A DNA stretch of 64,000 nucleotides. Origin: Blasia pusilla (Eukaryota; Marchantiophyta; Marchantiopsida; Blasiales). Positions within the stretch are counted from its first letter, which is position 1. Each line of letters begins with the position of its first letter. The stretch spans positions 5,518,001-5,582,000 of the forward strand of contig CM114273.1 in the NCBI GenBank assembly GCA_050084515.1, read 5' to 3'. A program made the position numbers and the translations under genes. Below the pieces are notes generated by a model. That model was not told the DNA's origin, searched no databases, and saw only the letters and a program-made list of their open reading frames with translations. Shown piece after piece: positions 45,641 to 58,530 of this stretch.

Positions 45641-47525
45641 ATTGAAAGCAACCAACCAGAGTCATGCAACCTGTGTCACTTGCGTGATAGCGTAGCAAAC
45701 GTTCTAGATCTTACCTAAGAAAGAAACCATTTCAATACAGAGAAGACAAACCAACAAAGAAACCGAGAAACATACGAATGATGAAGACGCGTATTCCATG
45801 TGATTGGAGACTAAAAGCGCTAGCCCATGGAGGATGGATAGGAAGCGAGTCATGAAGATGAAAAGCCTCTCATTGCTCTTGATAGGCGAAAAACAATCCA
45901 AGGGTCTTCATGGCGCATACCTGCGAGAGCTGGAGCAGGGACTCGATATGTTATGGTGCGAGCTTAACGTGCTCTGTAGAAATAGGGGATAGTATTTAGG
46001 GTTTGCATGCGCAGCTGGAGGATTTAGGACCGCTGCATAACCTTTTAGGGTTCGTGGGCCGCTGACAGGGGGAGAGGAAGATGAGGAGATAGATACATGC
46101 TAGGGGAGTTTCATATTAGGAGTATCAAAATAACGGCATTCTAGTCTTCATCTTCCACTAATCTCAGATATGGACTTCTGGAAGTTCAAATCAAACATGA
46201 TTGCAGGCACGGTTACATACTATGGCATGAAGATGTCTCTCGAAAAATTCAATAATTCTAAACTGAAATTCCTCCAAAAGCTGCCATAGAAGTAAAAAAA
46301 TTGGAGTTATGTCAAACCTTACCGACCATTACGGAGTACACTAAGAAATATTCTATGTTAAGTATGAGCATTGTGAAATTTAACCCAAACAAATCTGAGC
46401 TCTAATATTTCTCTACTTGTTTATTTCCATCCGTATTTCATTGATTTTATGAGAACAAATTACATTGCATGGCTAGGGGTAAAAGCACCTTACTCTTATA
46501 CCTTATCCGTGGTTCTAGCATGTTACCAGGCTCATTATATGTACCCTCATATAAACCATACATATCTTGATAAGACTCCATTCTAGTATCTTCTCATCTT
46601 CCTGGAGAAGCCAACCACTTAGAGTTACAGTGAAGGTTAGTTAAGCACTAGAATGTATCGCCTCCTCTTCCTGAAGCCTAGCCCACCTCCTAGATAGCAT
46701 TTAAGCTTTTATGATCTTCATTAAGCACCACACAACTTCGAGCTGCTTTCCTTGTTTATTCTATTTCTTACTGCTTCTTATGGTTTTTCAAGGACCGCGT
46801 TACAATGTTTTCTTTCCTTCCTGGTTTAGCCTCCTTTAAATCCATTCTTAGTATTTGGTATTCAAGCCTCATTGGTGAGCTCCTTGCGCTTTTCCATAGC
46901 ATGGCTGTCGTAGGCAGAACTACCTCACTTCTGCACTTGTTTCATCTCCTCCAACTTGAGGTGGGCTTCTACAAGATTATTGCTTATGCAACACTTACAT
47001 CTTCATTTTAAGTGAAAACTTAGCACTCACTCTAGTTTCTCTTTGTCTCATTTACAGATTGCTGGAGGCAACACATGAAGGGCATTCACAAGGTGAATCT
47101 ATTGCCCCAAGTATATGAGACATTACTGGTCTTCTCGAAATCGACTGCATCCCTTGATGATAAAGAATGTGGTAGACTTTCAAATGCTGTTGAAAAAGAA
47201 AAAAAATCGTGTAGCTAGGGTGTATGCTTATTGAGTGGGAAAACATGAATGGCAGGGTGGAATTTCAGGAGGAAGAACACATTTGCCCTCTCTGGCAGCC
47301 AAGCTATGATCCCTTCCATGGGATGTTCAAGTGCTCTTACGAAACCTAATACTTGTGACAGCACTGACTTTCCTGGATTAGTCCATACCATTCTTTCCGA
47401 ACGAACTAATTCGGGAAGGCCAGTATTGTCACATGTATTCCGGTTGAGATAATCAGTTGTCAACTATGGGAAGGAAAAGAACCTTTACATTGGACCGATA
47501 GATCTTTGGAGTAATAGAGGAGAGG

Positions 47526-47576
47526 AATAGTATCCACAATTATTCCAAAGACCACACGAAAATTGTGGATACTATT
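47526..47576. repeat. perfect inverted repeat, 16 bp arms
   Basis: AATAGTATCCACAATT (47526-47541) and its exact reverse complement (47561-47576) flank a 19 bp spacer. Confidence 0.85.
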
Positions 47577-47853
47577 ATTCATTTTCTTTCTTATTGTAAA
47601 TTTTGAAATAGATAAACATTACAATTTTAAAGTTGTTCTAAGGTTTTGGTGTAATAATCTAGATTGGATTTCAATTCCTCCCTACAAAATCTCTATTTAG
47701 TCTGTCTATGAGACTTTCTCAAATATCCTTAGCCTTTATTCTACTGTTTGGGATCGAACGGCCTTTTATCTCAGTTCCATTTTCTGTGCTAATTTACCTT
47801 AAGTTGCCCTATTTATGAACTGCCCTCTAATACTAAGCCACATGTGTGGCTTT

Positions 47854-47940
47854 GGCACTCACACGTGTGAGTTGTGGAAGTACGTGGCACTCAAACATGT
47901 GAGCTGTGGAAGTAAGGGGCACTCAAACATGTGAACTTGC
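47854..47940. repeat. 32 bp tandem repeat, nearly three copies
   Basis: Units start ggcactcaaacatgtgag or a close variant at 47854, 47886 and 47918. The first has cacacgtgtgag. Confidence 0.85.
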
Positions 47941-49169
47941 TTAGCTCCATGAGACATGAAATGACAATTCTTACAATTCATACAATTCGGCATCCAAATA
48001 ACTGCGGGTGGATGAATAGGCGCGAGGATTAAACAGATCCAGACAACGCTACTGGAGCTCAACCGTGGACGAGTTGGGAGTGGAGGAAAGCCGGTTCATA
48101 TGGTCACTCTCGGAGAAGCTTCCATTGGAGGGAAGCCCATTTACATAGTGTCTATGAAAAATAATTTTGAAATGAAGCTCCAATGAAAGATCCCACGAGA
48201 CTAAAGTGAGAGTAGAGAGAGTAGTGAAGAGCCGGATAAATGGATCATCAAATAATTTAGTGGAAACTAAGAGAAGATCAAGCAAACACCCACTAGAGAA
48301 AAGAAAATATTTGTCGAGCTAAGGAAACATTAATAACGCTTCACTCCATTCAAAGACAAAGCTAGCTTATTATCGATGAATAAATTCATCAATCCCATTT
48401 TCTTCTCCATTAAGATATAATTGCACACTTCCATTCTTCCCTGTGTTGTAATAAGTTCAACTTTTGCTATTAAATAAATATTTTCAAAAGGCATGTTTAT
48501 ATAGATGAAGAAAGAAATATTTAATCATTACTTTGCTCAACGGTGGGAAATTTGTAATACATACTAATATTATGCCCCCTAAATGGTGAGCAAAAGGTAG
48601 GAACAAATGAAAGATGAACGTGAGGATTATGATGGCATAGAGTAAATTCTCCACAATGAGAGATCTTATTTTGAAGTCACATAGAATCTTATTTGTCAAA
48701 GGAACGTTGTCATTTTCCTTAGTACTTTTTTCTAAGATCTCATCAAAGTTTTAAGCTACATTTCCACTTTCCACGTCTACCATATCAAATAATCCTCAAG
48801 TATTTTTCAAACTTCAAAAAGTGACTTTTACGATTTCAATGGTGGTAACTCCTAAAACTAAACTCCTAAAATTACACCTACATAATTCACTTACGTGATC
48901 TTATAATATCTCACATTGGTATTCCAACGTATCAAAATTTTATTCTACTTCCACAATATTTATTACTATAAAGATTATGAAGTGGTATTAAAATCTTTTC
49001 GTTTGAAATAAAATATTTCGTTTATAGCCTAATGCATGCCATGGTACAAGCCAAAGTACAATTCCTAGAAATCTGATAAATACTACTGCTGAATTGGGAT
49101 TTTAAAAGATTTAGATATAGAATTAAGTTGAGACTCTTAATCTCATCTTGTCTTGAAGGATGGTAGCTT

Positions 49170-49830
49170 GTCTTCTTGAGATGCGGCCTTGGCCGAGAAC
49201 CCCATGACTCCTTCGAAATCGACGTCCCTTCCGAGCCCCCCACCAAAACGGATGCGAGGAAAGTCGAGCGCGGTGGCCTTGAGTGTGATGGTGTCAGTAG
49301 AGAACATCCCCATGGTGATGAACTTATCGCCATACTCGTACTCTGGTCATGGCCAGTGGATCCGAGCTCCCCGGAACCCCTGTATGCCGATTGCATCCCA
49401 ACTCCGCACACAGACCAAACCAGAGCTTCTAGAGGATTTCGATCGCTGGTAGGGCGATGCGGAATGCAGTCGCTGGATTGAACCCATGTCAAGTCGCTTC
49501 CCGTGTTCGCCAGGACAGACATTCACGGTCCTGGCGGACCAGGACCGTGAATGGCTGTCTGAACGGGCTCGCCTACGGAAGAGCGACATGGTGAAGCCTC
49601 CGGGAATGGTGGCCACCAGATCTAGACATGGTGGGTGATACTAGCACCACAACTGGATGGATGCTAGCCGGGTGGCGGTTCGACTTGATGAAGATAAGTA
49701 AGCTCAGTCACCATCCCCAGATTAGCAACGCTCCGGCAGCCATCCCTCCCGACCCACACCTTCAGCTTACCTCCTTATTCCTTCCGGACGTCTTGTACAC
49801 ATGTCCTTTCAAAGATAGATGATATGAAGG
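49170..49830 (-). pseudogene. aspartic protease (nepenthesin-like) fragment D
   Basis: Unit 2 counterpart of fragment C. 49,478-49,522 reads LSVLANTGSDLTWVQ, again with the catalytic Asp replaced by Asn. Similarity ends at about 49,185, so this copy keeps only the 5' part. It also carries the inverted duplication at 49,514-49,559. Confidence 0.75.
49514..49559. repeat. inverted repeat, 21 bp arms with one mismatch (unit 2)
   Basis: Same structure as 35600-35645, with a T to G change in the right arm (aatggctgtc). Its presence in both units dates the template switch before the duplication. Confidence 0.9.
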
Positions 49831-51059
49831 TTGAATTACTCCGATGGAAGAGGACACGTGGTGGTGCTATACCATGGTTTTAATGAGACTTGATGATCGC
49901 CATACCCAAGCTTTACTTGAGACTACATGGGATGAAAAATACATCCATGTTTTGAAACTAACCCAGGTTAGATGACCTGGGGCTGCGTGATTTGGTGGTT
50001 AAGGAATTTGGTGAGGCACATTGAATTTGGTGATGGTTCTTTGGGAGAGGAAGCCTAGATCAATGGCTCAATTAGATTAGGATTGAGCTATGGTTAAGTG
50101 AAAAAAAATAGCACGAAAATGGTTATTATTTAGTGGTTGAGATATATTTGACCATCGACCCTGAAAGGCTACAAAAGATGGCTAATATTTGGCCATGAGA
50201 TAATGGAGGATATACTTATGATATGGGAATTTGGAATATATACTCTTTACACAAAGGGTTTTTATTTAACCTTACTACCCTAGAAATATCCAATACATAG
50301 ATAAGTTTACAAGAGTAAAAAACTTTACTATATAGATGAACATTTTTTACTCTCCACTTAGGTAAAGAACCACTTGCTTCAAAGTAGGAGAAACTGGCCT
50401 AGAAATAGTTTTTGGAATCAAATATCTTTGGGTCCACGTAGTAATTGATTGAAAGGACTAGTCTCAAATACTTTGGAAGGACTTTTCAAGGGTTTTTCTT
50501 AAATGGAAACCTTCCCCATGTACTTATATGTCACATCCATGTTCTTATATCGGAAAGAAGGGATACACAACGTTTCCTTATAGAATATATGAAATAAGGT
50601 CACACATAAACCAGCTAGTGGAAATTCCTAGTGGTGTCCTTGAATTTTACTAGCTCACAATGTTGTCGTTGTTGGAAGAAAGCATGTGGATGAGATGAGC
50701 TTGGAGGTGCTCATACTAGCAAAGTAGTCTCTTGTTTATTAAGCCATGTCTTATCCTCATGATAAATCTGCTTCCCTCTCTAGACCTAAGTAATTCACGA
50801 CCTAAAAGTTAGGGGTAAGGGTAATTAAGTAATTAAGAATGTGAAGATGCATATGGTTGGAGGGGAGAAAGTTCTCTAGCATAAAAAGGAACTAACATAC
50901 TAATTAAAGACCAAGTGTAAAGCATAGCTCCATGCACTTAATTTTCTATGCATGGAAGCAATAAGATAGGCCATATAATCCTATTTTGAGCTTCCATAGC
51001 TCAATATCCTCCTAGTATATTTGGTTAGTAGAGTGCACCATATATTCCTCTTAGGATGA

Positions 51060-51700
51060 GGATCCCGTCCACGAAGTTCTGGTGGTGCTGGAAGCTGCCG
51101 AAAATCTGCATGTCTTGGGTGGACGGCAGGATGGCCAGCCACCAGACGGAGATTGGGATTCCGAAATGCGGATTGGGAGATCCCGCAAGCTGTTGGCTTG
51201 GGGATCTCCCAATCCGCATTTGCGAAACTGAAGGAAGGCGAGAACAGCCCCATGTTGATGGACTTATTGGCACTGCTCGTCATGGCCAGTGGATCCGAGC
51301 TCCCGGAGCGCCCGCATGCCGATTGCGTCCCAAACTCCGCGCACAGCTTGCTCGCGCAACCCAGAGCTTCGTAGCTGGAGGATTTCTATCGCTTGTAGGG
51401 CGATCCAGGCTCCGAAAGCAGGATTGAACGGGCTCGCCCACGGAGAGCCACATGGTGATGTTGGCCACCCACGAAGATGAAGAGGTGCTACCGCTGCTCT
51501 TCATCTTCGCGATGAATAGAGTATGGACATGGTGGGTGATTCTCTCGGCAACAAACTGGATGGATGAATGCTTGCGGAAAATACGTAAGCTCCACCACCA
51601 TCCCCCATACCGCCATTGCGACCCACACCTTCAGCTTAACCCTGAACACCAGCACCTCCTCCAGTAGGCTCTCCTCTTCCTCTAGGGGAGGAAGCTTAGA
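51060..51700 (-). pseudogene. chimeric aspartic-protease fragment E2
   Basis: Unit 2 counterpart of E1, better preserved. From 51,650 downward the minus strand reads LKVWVAMAVWGMVVELTY (leader), REDEEQR near 51,500, VGGQHHH near 51,460, ARASCARSLGRNRHAGAPG near 51,330, then jumps to FANADWEIP near 51,215 (C-terminal region, family P-x-x-x-F-x-F-x-x-A-D-W/Y-x-L-P). The segment with both catalytic aspartates is missing. Confidence 0.65.
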
Positions 51701-52449
51701 TCTATGCTCAATTAGATTAGGATAAAGCTATGGTTGGGAGAATAAAAAAAAATACGAAAATGGTTTTTATTTGGCCATGGGACCATGGTTGAGATATTTA
51801 CGGTGAATATTTGACCATTGGACTGTGAAGAAGGCTACAAAAGATGGCTAATTTTGGACCATTAGATAAAGGAGGATATAGTTATGACATGGGCACTTGG
51901 AATCCATACTCTTTACACAAAAGGTTATTATTTAACCTTACTACCCTAGAAATATCCAATACATAGATAAGCTTACAAGAGAAAAAAAAGTTTCCAATAT
52001 AAATGCACATTTTTTGAAGAACCACTTACTTACTAAAGAACCAATTACTTCAAAGTAGGACAAGTGGGCTAGAAATAGTTTTGGAATCAAATTTCTTTGG
52101 GGTCCGCTAGTAATTGATTGAAAGAACTAGTCACAAATGCTTTGGAAGAACTTTTCAAGGATTTTGCTTTATATTTGTGTACATAAAACTAGTATTCCTT
52201 GAGTATTTGAAATTATAATTTGAGATTTCTTGACAAAGTGCTTATACTCACTTGAAATTCAAAAGCAGATATACCTATATAGTGATTGATTTTAAATTAG
52301 CCTCTATTGATGTAAAATTTGATATTTCTTAGAATCCTCATCAAACATATCGAGGGTGGTGGTACTTATGTCATAAAGAATACATCCAAACATCTTAATT
52401 CCAAGTGAAAGGAACAACGATTTAAAAACTCATTGAAGATCCGCTGAAA

Positions 52450-52650
52450 ATGGAACAACACAATTTAACAGCTTACAATGATTTTGGGACAGCCAAATTT
52501 CCTTCATATCATAAACAATTCCACCAAGTCAAGCGGACCCATGCTTGTTCTAGATCAACTGAAGCTGAAAGAAAAAGGACAAAAAAGACATATTCTCTCC
52601 AAGGAAGGAGGAGTAATATTGAGAAAGATTTAGTCTCCGCGTGTGAATGA
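52450..52650 (+). other. short conserved ORF of unknown nature (unit 2)
   Basis: Counterpart of 38,171-38,416, beginning at a different Met because of upstream changes. Contains HACSRSTEAERKRTKK. Low coding confidence. Confidence 0.2.
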
Positions 52651-53449
52651 TGATATATTTTTTGTGACTCCATTCTACATAATATGTAGTACCATTAGAC
52701 GGATTTTAATCCCACCCTAAGGTGATCCAATTTAAGTAGTATATTTTTAAAGAATTTATGAAATTAGGAATGGGTATATACATACTTACATTCATGATGA
52801 AGGTCTCATGTAGAACTAATCCTCAACTCTCATAGTCACCAAGTCTCTTTGAGCACAATAATATGTGCCACATCTGGTATCATTTGACTTTCTCTCCCAT
52901 TAAAGATTTACTAATGCCATAGCCTATCCTAAGTCACCCTATTTGCATACGTGCAAAGGTTGGGGAAAAAAACTAGATGTATTGGTGTCTCTAGTCCTTA
53001 GAAGTCATTATGGGATCCAAACTCTAGCCTTCGATACCTCTCTTATTAGTACTCTCTACTCAAAGTGCTTTATATTATGTGTAGTGTTCCATTTCTATCT
53101 TTCAAAAGTTCACTTCATTTAAAATTATTTTTGGATTTTAAGTAATCCAAGAAATCGAGAAGTTATCTATTGCATACTCCACTCTTGTTGGTCCAATTTT
53201 CAAGAGCTCCTAAGGATATCTATCAGGTAGAGTCGTTGAAGACTGAGAACACTTGTATGGACTAAAGAAATCTTCTAGATCCAAAAGGGTTGTTGCTTGC
53301 CACTAAAAGCAAGTGAGAGGGTTGCTAATGAGCCAAATATGAAGGAAAAGGGTACAGGAGGGTCCAAGTACCTAGTGGGAAAGATGTTGAGGATTGGAGA
53401 GAAAGAATCTAGATGCTAGTCACTTAGAAGAGGGTCTGAAGAAGACAAC

Positions 53450-53743
53450 ATGCTCCTTGAGGAGGTTGGGTTAAGGTTGGAAGTGCCACTTAAGGAGGGA
53501 GGGTTAAGCTCAAGCATGAATTCATTGTTGTTTGTTTCTTGTGTTTCGTGGCAGTTCTACATCCACCAGCTTACAAAGATACATGGCTCGACTATCCTCG
53601 GCAACCTTAGGCACCACTTGATCTCATTGCTCACGAGAACCATAAAAGAAATCAGATTGAGCAATGAAAAGGGTGCGCAAGCAAGTGCCGGAATCCACGT
53701 GGCCTTCCGGTTTGCTCCTGATCTTAGTCTTCATCCGCCATAA
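53450..53743 (+). other. short ORF of unknown nature (unit 2)
   Basis: Counterpart of 39,212-39,481 with an altered C-terminus (HVAFRFAPDLSLHPP). Confidence 0.2.
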
Positions 53744-53771
53744 ACAAACCGTGACCATTTTCTCTCCGTTA

Positions 53772-53957
53772 GTCAGCGGAAGTAACCCTCCCTTCAAGAG
53801 TTAGCTGAGTGCCATACGCTCCCTGTATAATTACTCGCTAGGGCCCGTTGAACTAGTGTGTGCAGTCAGCAGAAGTAACCCTCCCTTCAAGAGTTAGCTG
53901 AGTGCCATACGCTCCCTGTATAATTATTCGCTAGGGCCCGTTGAACTAGTGTGTGCT
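53772..53957. repeat. ~92 bp tandem duplication (unit 2)
   Basis: Counterpart of 39,531-39,715. Confidence 0.9.
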
Positions 53958-55180
53958 AGCAAGCCCTGCCTCGTTTCACTCCTTTTTTTTTCTTACCTGT
54001 TGCGATCCCCATCTTTTCCTGCAGCGTGCATCTTCTGTGACTCCATGGTTTGTTGTGACTCCACTCGTCGCTGGGGGAGCGCTGGCTCGAGAGCATGTGC
54101 TACTCCCAAGAGATCGGTCTCACCTATGTCGTGGCCCCCTCCAGCAGAAAAATCCACTTTGACGTCTACTTTCTCCCTAATTTATGGTTGAATGTCACTG
54201 CATAGTGTCCCATCTGACGGAAAGACGTGATTAGGATTACTCCAATTCTAAAGGACATCAATCGAGCTGAAGGGTTCCGTCGTTCCTTCGTTCCTTTGGA
54301 GGTGAAGTGATCGAATCATTCATCTTATGCCCTGGAAACAAGCATTGGTTTAATTCAAGGATAACGCAATGAAAGCACTGCTGCAGCTGCGTGGGAGTCT
54401 AGGAACTGCAGAAAATAGCTAGTCGTACCAGTAAACGGACCGGACCATCAAATATATATCCATCCGCATAAATCATCGATCACTTCCAAACCCTGATGCA
54501 TAGGAATCTGATCGTGCAGTGCGAGAACGAATGAAGGATAGTTCCCGTGGCAAGTCACACGTACTTTCCTGCGTGCAAGCCTTTGTATCAATCCTGAAAA
54601 GAGCTACGAGTTATACACCGGCCTAAGCTAGAAATAAGGTTGCAGAGGATCACCATTAATGATTATCTAATAACAATGAAGGATAGGTACAACACCACAC
54701 CAAGCTGGACCCTGTATTTTCGAACCGAAATGGATGTCAGAACATTAGAATATCATGTACAAGTGTACAGAAACTCTACTAGTCTAGGGAAAATAGGGTT
54801 TAAGTGTCCAATCCGCTCCCGCTTGTAGGCTTCTCACGTAACTCCGAATTGGACATCTGCCGCTCTTTCCCCGCTTGGGACCGCTCGGGGAACTCACAAA
54901 GGAATCATAAGGAAGAATAATATCGTTGATTGAAGGGTAGACAAAAATTCCGTTGTTTTATCTCTTACGATCATTGGATTTACTTCTGTGATGAGTGTTT
55001 CCAACTGAGGTCAGAGAGAACTCTCCAATAATAATAAACATACCATGGTGGTGAATGACTTATGACCCAACTGATGTAAGTCAATTGCATTTTGTTTAGG
55101 TCTAGAGTATGTAAGCTTTCAGATCTCCTTTTACTTTGTGAAGGAAAGTGGTTATCATGTCCCGGTAGTGGATCCTGTGA

Positions 55181-55480
55181 ATGTATAGAGGCACAGTAAG
55201 TGCTTGGGATGGTGGGGGCGTTTGTAGAAATCTAACGAATGTTCAATTTACAGACATAAACTTCCCGGTCGTTCACTTATCCTCTATGCAAGTGAAACCA
55301 AGTTGGAACCCACTTCCAATTTGGAAACTGGGGAAATGGTGGGTTGAGAGATGGAGTGGTCCATTATTGCGGCACTATGACTACATATCCACGAAGATAC
55401 ATTTTCTTACAAAACACAATGAATCAATGGAAATTCACCATGACGGAGGCATTAAATTAATTCTATTTGGAGAATGGTAA
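55181..55480 (+). other. ORF of unknown nature, 99 codons (unit 2)
   Basis: Counterpart of 40,939-41,238; three amino-acid differences. Confidence 0.25.
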
Positions 55481-55682
55481 ATGCTATATTTGGCATTTCT
55501 CGAGAGATGAGTTCAAAAGTAGTACGCTGATAAAAATAGTAACTCAGGTAGACTTGTTTTCGTGACTGTGGTAACGAATGACTACGGTCCAGATCTTCAG
55601 TAGGGGGGCACCACCATCTGCTGCACCACCTTAAGCCGACTCTCCAAGAGTGGTTAGGAACATGTGGGCTGCTTTAGGAGAC

Positions 55683-55783
55683 TATAAAAAAAATCACTCT
55701 GTATTTGCAGAGCCACATCATTCTCTCGCTTTTGCGCACTTCTCCGAGACTTAGTCTTCACTACCATCTCTCTCTCTCTCTCT
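55683..55783 (+). promoter_or_regulatory. core promoter and CT-rich leader of S1-type gene 2
   Basis: TATAAAA at 55683-55689, 138 bp before the ATG. The TC tract (55767-55783) is shorter than in copy 1 and interrupted by A. Confidence 0.6.
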
Positions 55784-55820
55784 ATCTCCATACCTCTTTG
55801 GGCGTACTTTCATCGAAACT

Positions 55821-56821
55821 ATGTACGCAATCGCGATGGACCAGGAGAAAGTGATTCTCCGACTTTCATTAGTGGCGCTTTGTATCTGTTCATCCATTGG
55901 CGACGGCTGGAAGTTCGTAGCGGCTGGGAAGTTGGACGAAGGGATAGGTAAGGGTTCTTATTATGCGTCATGTCTTCTTCTATTCGTTCTTAGTTACGCT
56001 TGTGAAGTGGCTTTGTAGCTATGGGTACATGTTCTATCGAATGTAATCTAATTGTTCGGTGTGCACTTTGCTGTTCAGTACTGCTATAGAAAAGCTCTTC
56101 ATGAATAATATTCGTCTACAACTCGCTCCCTCCGTATAAGTTGCGATTCATCATCGACCTTAGGGGGTGCGATTTGTGTAAACTAATAATCCTCGTCCAT
56201 AACTCGGACCTTTCTACAGAATTGATTCAAACTCATCCACACAGGAAGGTGCTTGAGACTTTCGACATGGACTATCCTCCAGCTGGTCCTAGCCCTCCAG
56301 GAGGACACGATTCGTCGCCCCATCAGTCAATGGTGCATGTGGACGACTTAGTTGACTCTAGGAATCCTGCGAAGGAGCAAGATCCGTCGGCCCCTCTGGC
56401 AGGAAACTCGCGGCTCCTTTTGACATCTACCGAAGGCACCGGATTGAACGCGACTGCACCCGACGATCCATTGATAGGATCCGTGAGCATTGTCAACAAG
56501 CTTCCGACTCTCATGCACGTTCACTGCCGCAACGAGGATGACTCCATCGATCTGACCTACTTGACGGTCCAGAAAGATGCAACGTACCATTTTGATATCC
56601 AGCAAAACATGACTGGACCGACGATCTACTGGTGCTTCTTCCAATACGCGGGAGCGTCTAACTTCCACCAGCAATTCAACGTGTGGACTGATGGGCCTGT
56701 TTTTGGAACCGTGAAGTGCATTGACTGTATCTGGAGTGCTCAGGAATCGGGAATTTTTGTTTATGATGACCAGACTCCGGGAGATGCACTGGTCAATGCG
56801 TACCAGTGGTTGGCATGGTAG
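55821..56821 (+). CDS. plant self-incompatibility S1 family (S-protein homologue), secreted, two exons, copy 2
   Basis: Near-identical paralogue of the gene at 41576-42577, 242 residues. Exon 1 is 55821-55947, exon 2 is 56220-56821; splice signals are the same (G|GTAAGG, CTTTCTACAG|AATTG). The signal peptide, Pro-rich linker, four S1-position cysteines and both sequons are kept. I see two residue differences (A49P and T122A, copy 1 to copy 2) and about three silent changes, so both proteins remain open and plausible. The promoter is copied too, so both may be expressed alike. The immediate 3' flank is rearranged compared with copy 1, which could alter transcript ends. Confidence 0.88.
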
Positions 56822-56855
56822 AGCGATAGATCATGAATCTTTCGTCTGGTAGTAC

Positions 56856-56861
56856 AATAAA
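56856..56861 (+). terminator. AATAAA polyadenylation signal, S1-type gene 2
   Basis: AATAAA 35 bp after the stop codon, as in copy 1. Confidence 0.55.
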
Positions 56862-57128
56862 CATCGGGCGATGATGTGGAAGGATTCGGAACTTATCGAG
56901 AATCCTCATGTAACCAAGAAAATGTTCTTGACACTTATTTCTTTCACATCTTTGCGGCTACTTTGGTTGGTTTTGAATTATTGTAATTGGGTGGTTACTT
57001 ATTTGTATGGAGATGTGAATAGATTCTTTTCCGACCAATAGAATACTGTTGTATTGAAACTTGTTAACGACACATCCTAATTGGATTAGTTGAAGCTGTC
57101 TAAAATAAGAGGACTTATTCTCATGTAA

Positions 57129-57320
57129 TATCTCACATCTCACATTAATGAAGTAATCAACGACAGAAAACCCAGAATGCGTTAAATCGAGTCCAAACCT
57201 TTATTGTATTGAGAAAACATCACAATTCTTTTTCGTAATCGTGGCTCCTCAATATGAGACTGATCAGAATCTCTCTGATCTCTGGTGCGGTGAATTGGGG
57301 GCAATTTTCTGCGCCCCAGA
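57129..57320. repeat. duplicated ~190 bp segment (left copy)
   Basis: Nearly identical to 57,673-57,862 (phrases tcacattaatgaagtaatc, cgtggctcctcaatatgaga and gaattgggggcaattttctg). It replaces the 1.4 kb segment found at this place in unit 1. Confidence 0.88.
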
Positions 57321-57672
57321 AATGTGGCTAAACTACACAGTGAACCAATAGGGGGTTATCACGCAAATTGGCGAGATTCCACGAAACTGAAGAGGCATAT
57401 CCTCCAGGTACTCTACTTGACGTTGCATATCTTCGCCAACTCGTACCGCCTTCCGGTCTCGCGTCGCTTGCGAATTCGACCCGTCTCGATTAAGAACATA
57501 ATCAATCCATGTACTTCAAGGGATCCATCGATGCCGCCTGGAGTAGGTGCTCCTTCGCAATAAATGCTGTATCCTTATTCTGCAAGTTTTCACGGCGTCT
57601 CTTCGGCATGAGCGTCGACACTAACATTAACAAGTGAGCTTGCACAATAAATCCAAAATCAAGAAATGAACA

Positions 57673-57862
57673 TATCTCACATCTCACATTAATAAAGTAA
57701 TCAACGACAGAAAACCCAGAATGCGTTAAATCGAGTCCAAACCTTTATTGTATTGAGAAAACAGCACAATTATTTTTCTTAATCGTGGCTCCTCAATATG
57801 AGACTGATCAGAATCTCTCTGATCTCTGGTGCGTTGAATTGGGGGCAATTTTCTGCGCGCAC
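57673..57862. repeat. duplicated ~190 bp segment (right copy)
   Basis: Original position, matching 44,787-44,972 of unit 1. The left copy is at 57,129-57,320. Confidence 0.88.
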
Positions 57863-57970
57863 TCACCCTTTCGTTCCTATCTTCTGGTGTGTGTTTCGTT
57901 AATCTACGCTCGTTCCTTCCTACTACCTTGTGTATTTACATCCATATTCACTCCTCCGCTGGCAAAATTC

Positions 57971-58530
57971 CTATTTTTGATGTGTTTTTTCTGTCCGATG
58001 ATCACTTGCTACTTTTTTTCTTGTTGAGTAGTAACCGCATGAAGTGATAGAAATAGAACCAAGAATTTCGTAGGAGATCTCGTGTAGCACATATGGAGGT
58101 ACAAGCAGTACTTCCTTAGAGTAGACCATTTGAATACCCCAGGATTGATTAATCACATAGCCCAATAATCTATCCTTCTCCACATCCCAAACATGCCCAT
58201 GGACTGCTGACTGAGGTCCCGGTTGCAAGAAAGTTATGAGGAGCAGAAGTTGGTGATGGTAGTGTTGGCACCATTAGACAGCTCCCGAAACGGCACATCT
58301 CGAGCATCCCCTGAGCATACCAAAGGCTGATGAGTCTGGAGGTGAAACATTATTTTCATCCTTGGATGAGCATCTCTCTCCAAGAATCCTGCAACACACG
58401 AAATGAAACTTCGGGAAGGCCAGTAACGCCTCATGTAACTTCTGCACTTCATTTCTTCGTAGAGATGTTGAAAAGATCCGCACTCTGATGGTGTGAATCT
58501 CCCTTCAACTTTTGCCTCATACTGCTAGGC
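57971..58530 (-). other. conserved open segments downstream of S1-type gene, minus strand (unit 2)
   Basis: Counterpart of 45,080-45,640. Here the frame with NEVQKLHEALLAFPKFHFVC is open through 58,483 (RIFSTSLRR upstream) and ends after GCSRCAVSGAV. A 3 bp indel relative to unit 1 (one extra Cys) keeps frame. Family unknown. Confidence 0.25.

Larger units (their letters stand above)
35250..45835. repeat. large segmental duplication, unit 1
   Basis: Collinear and near-identical by eye to 49183-58712 in the same orientation. The left edge is near ggccttggcc, the right edge at gcgctagcccatggaggat. Unit 1 has about 1.4 kb (42,891-44,266) and about 0.17 kb (about 44,566-44,730) that unit 2 lacks. 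It carries protease debris, an internal direct repeat, short conserved ORFs and one S1-type gene. Confidence 0.93.
45836..49182. other. spacer between the two duplication units
   Basis: About 3.35 kb not shared by the units. Contains only short unrecognised ORFs, a hairpin (47,526-47,576) and a 32 bp tandem repeat (47,854-47,940). No gene supported. Confidence 0.5.
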
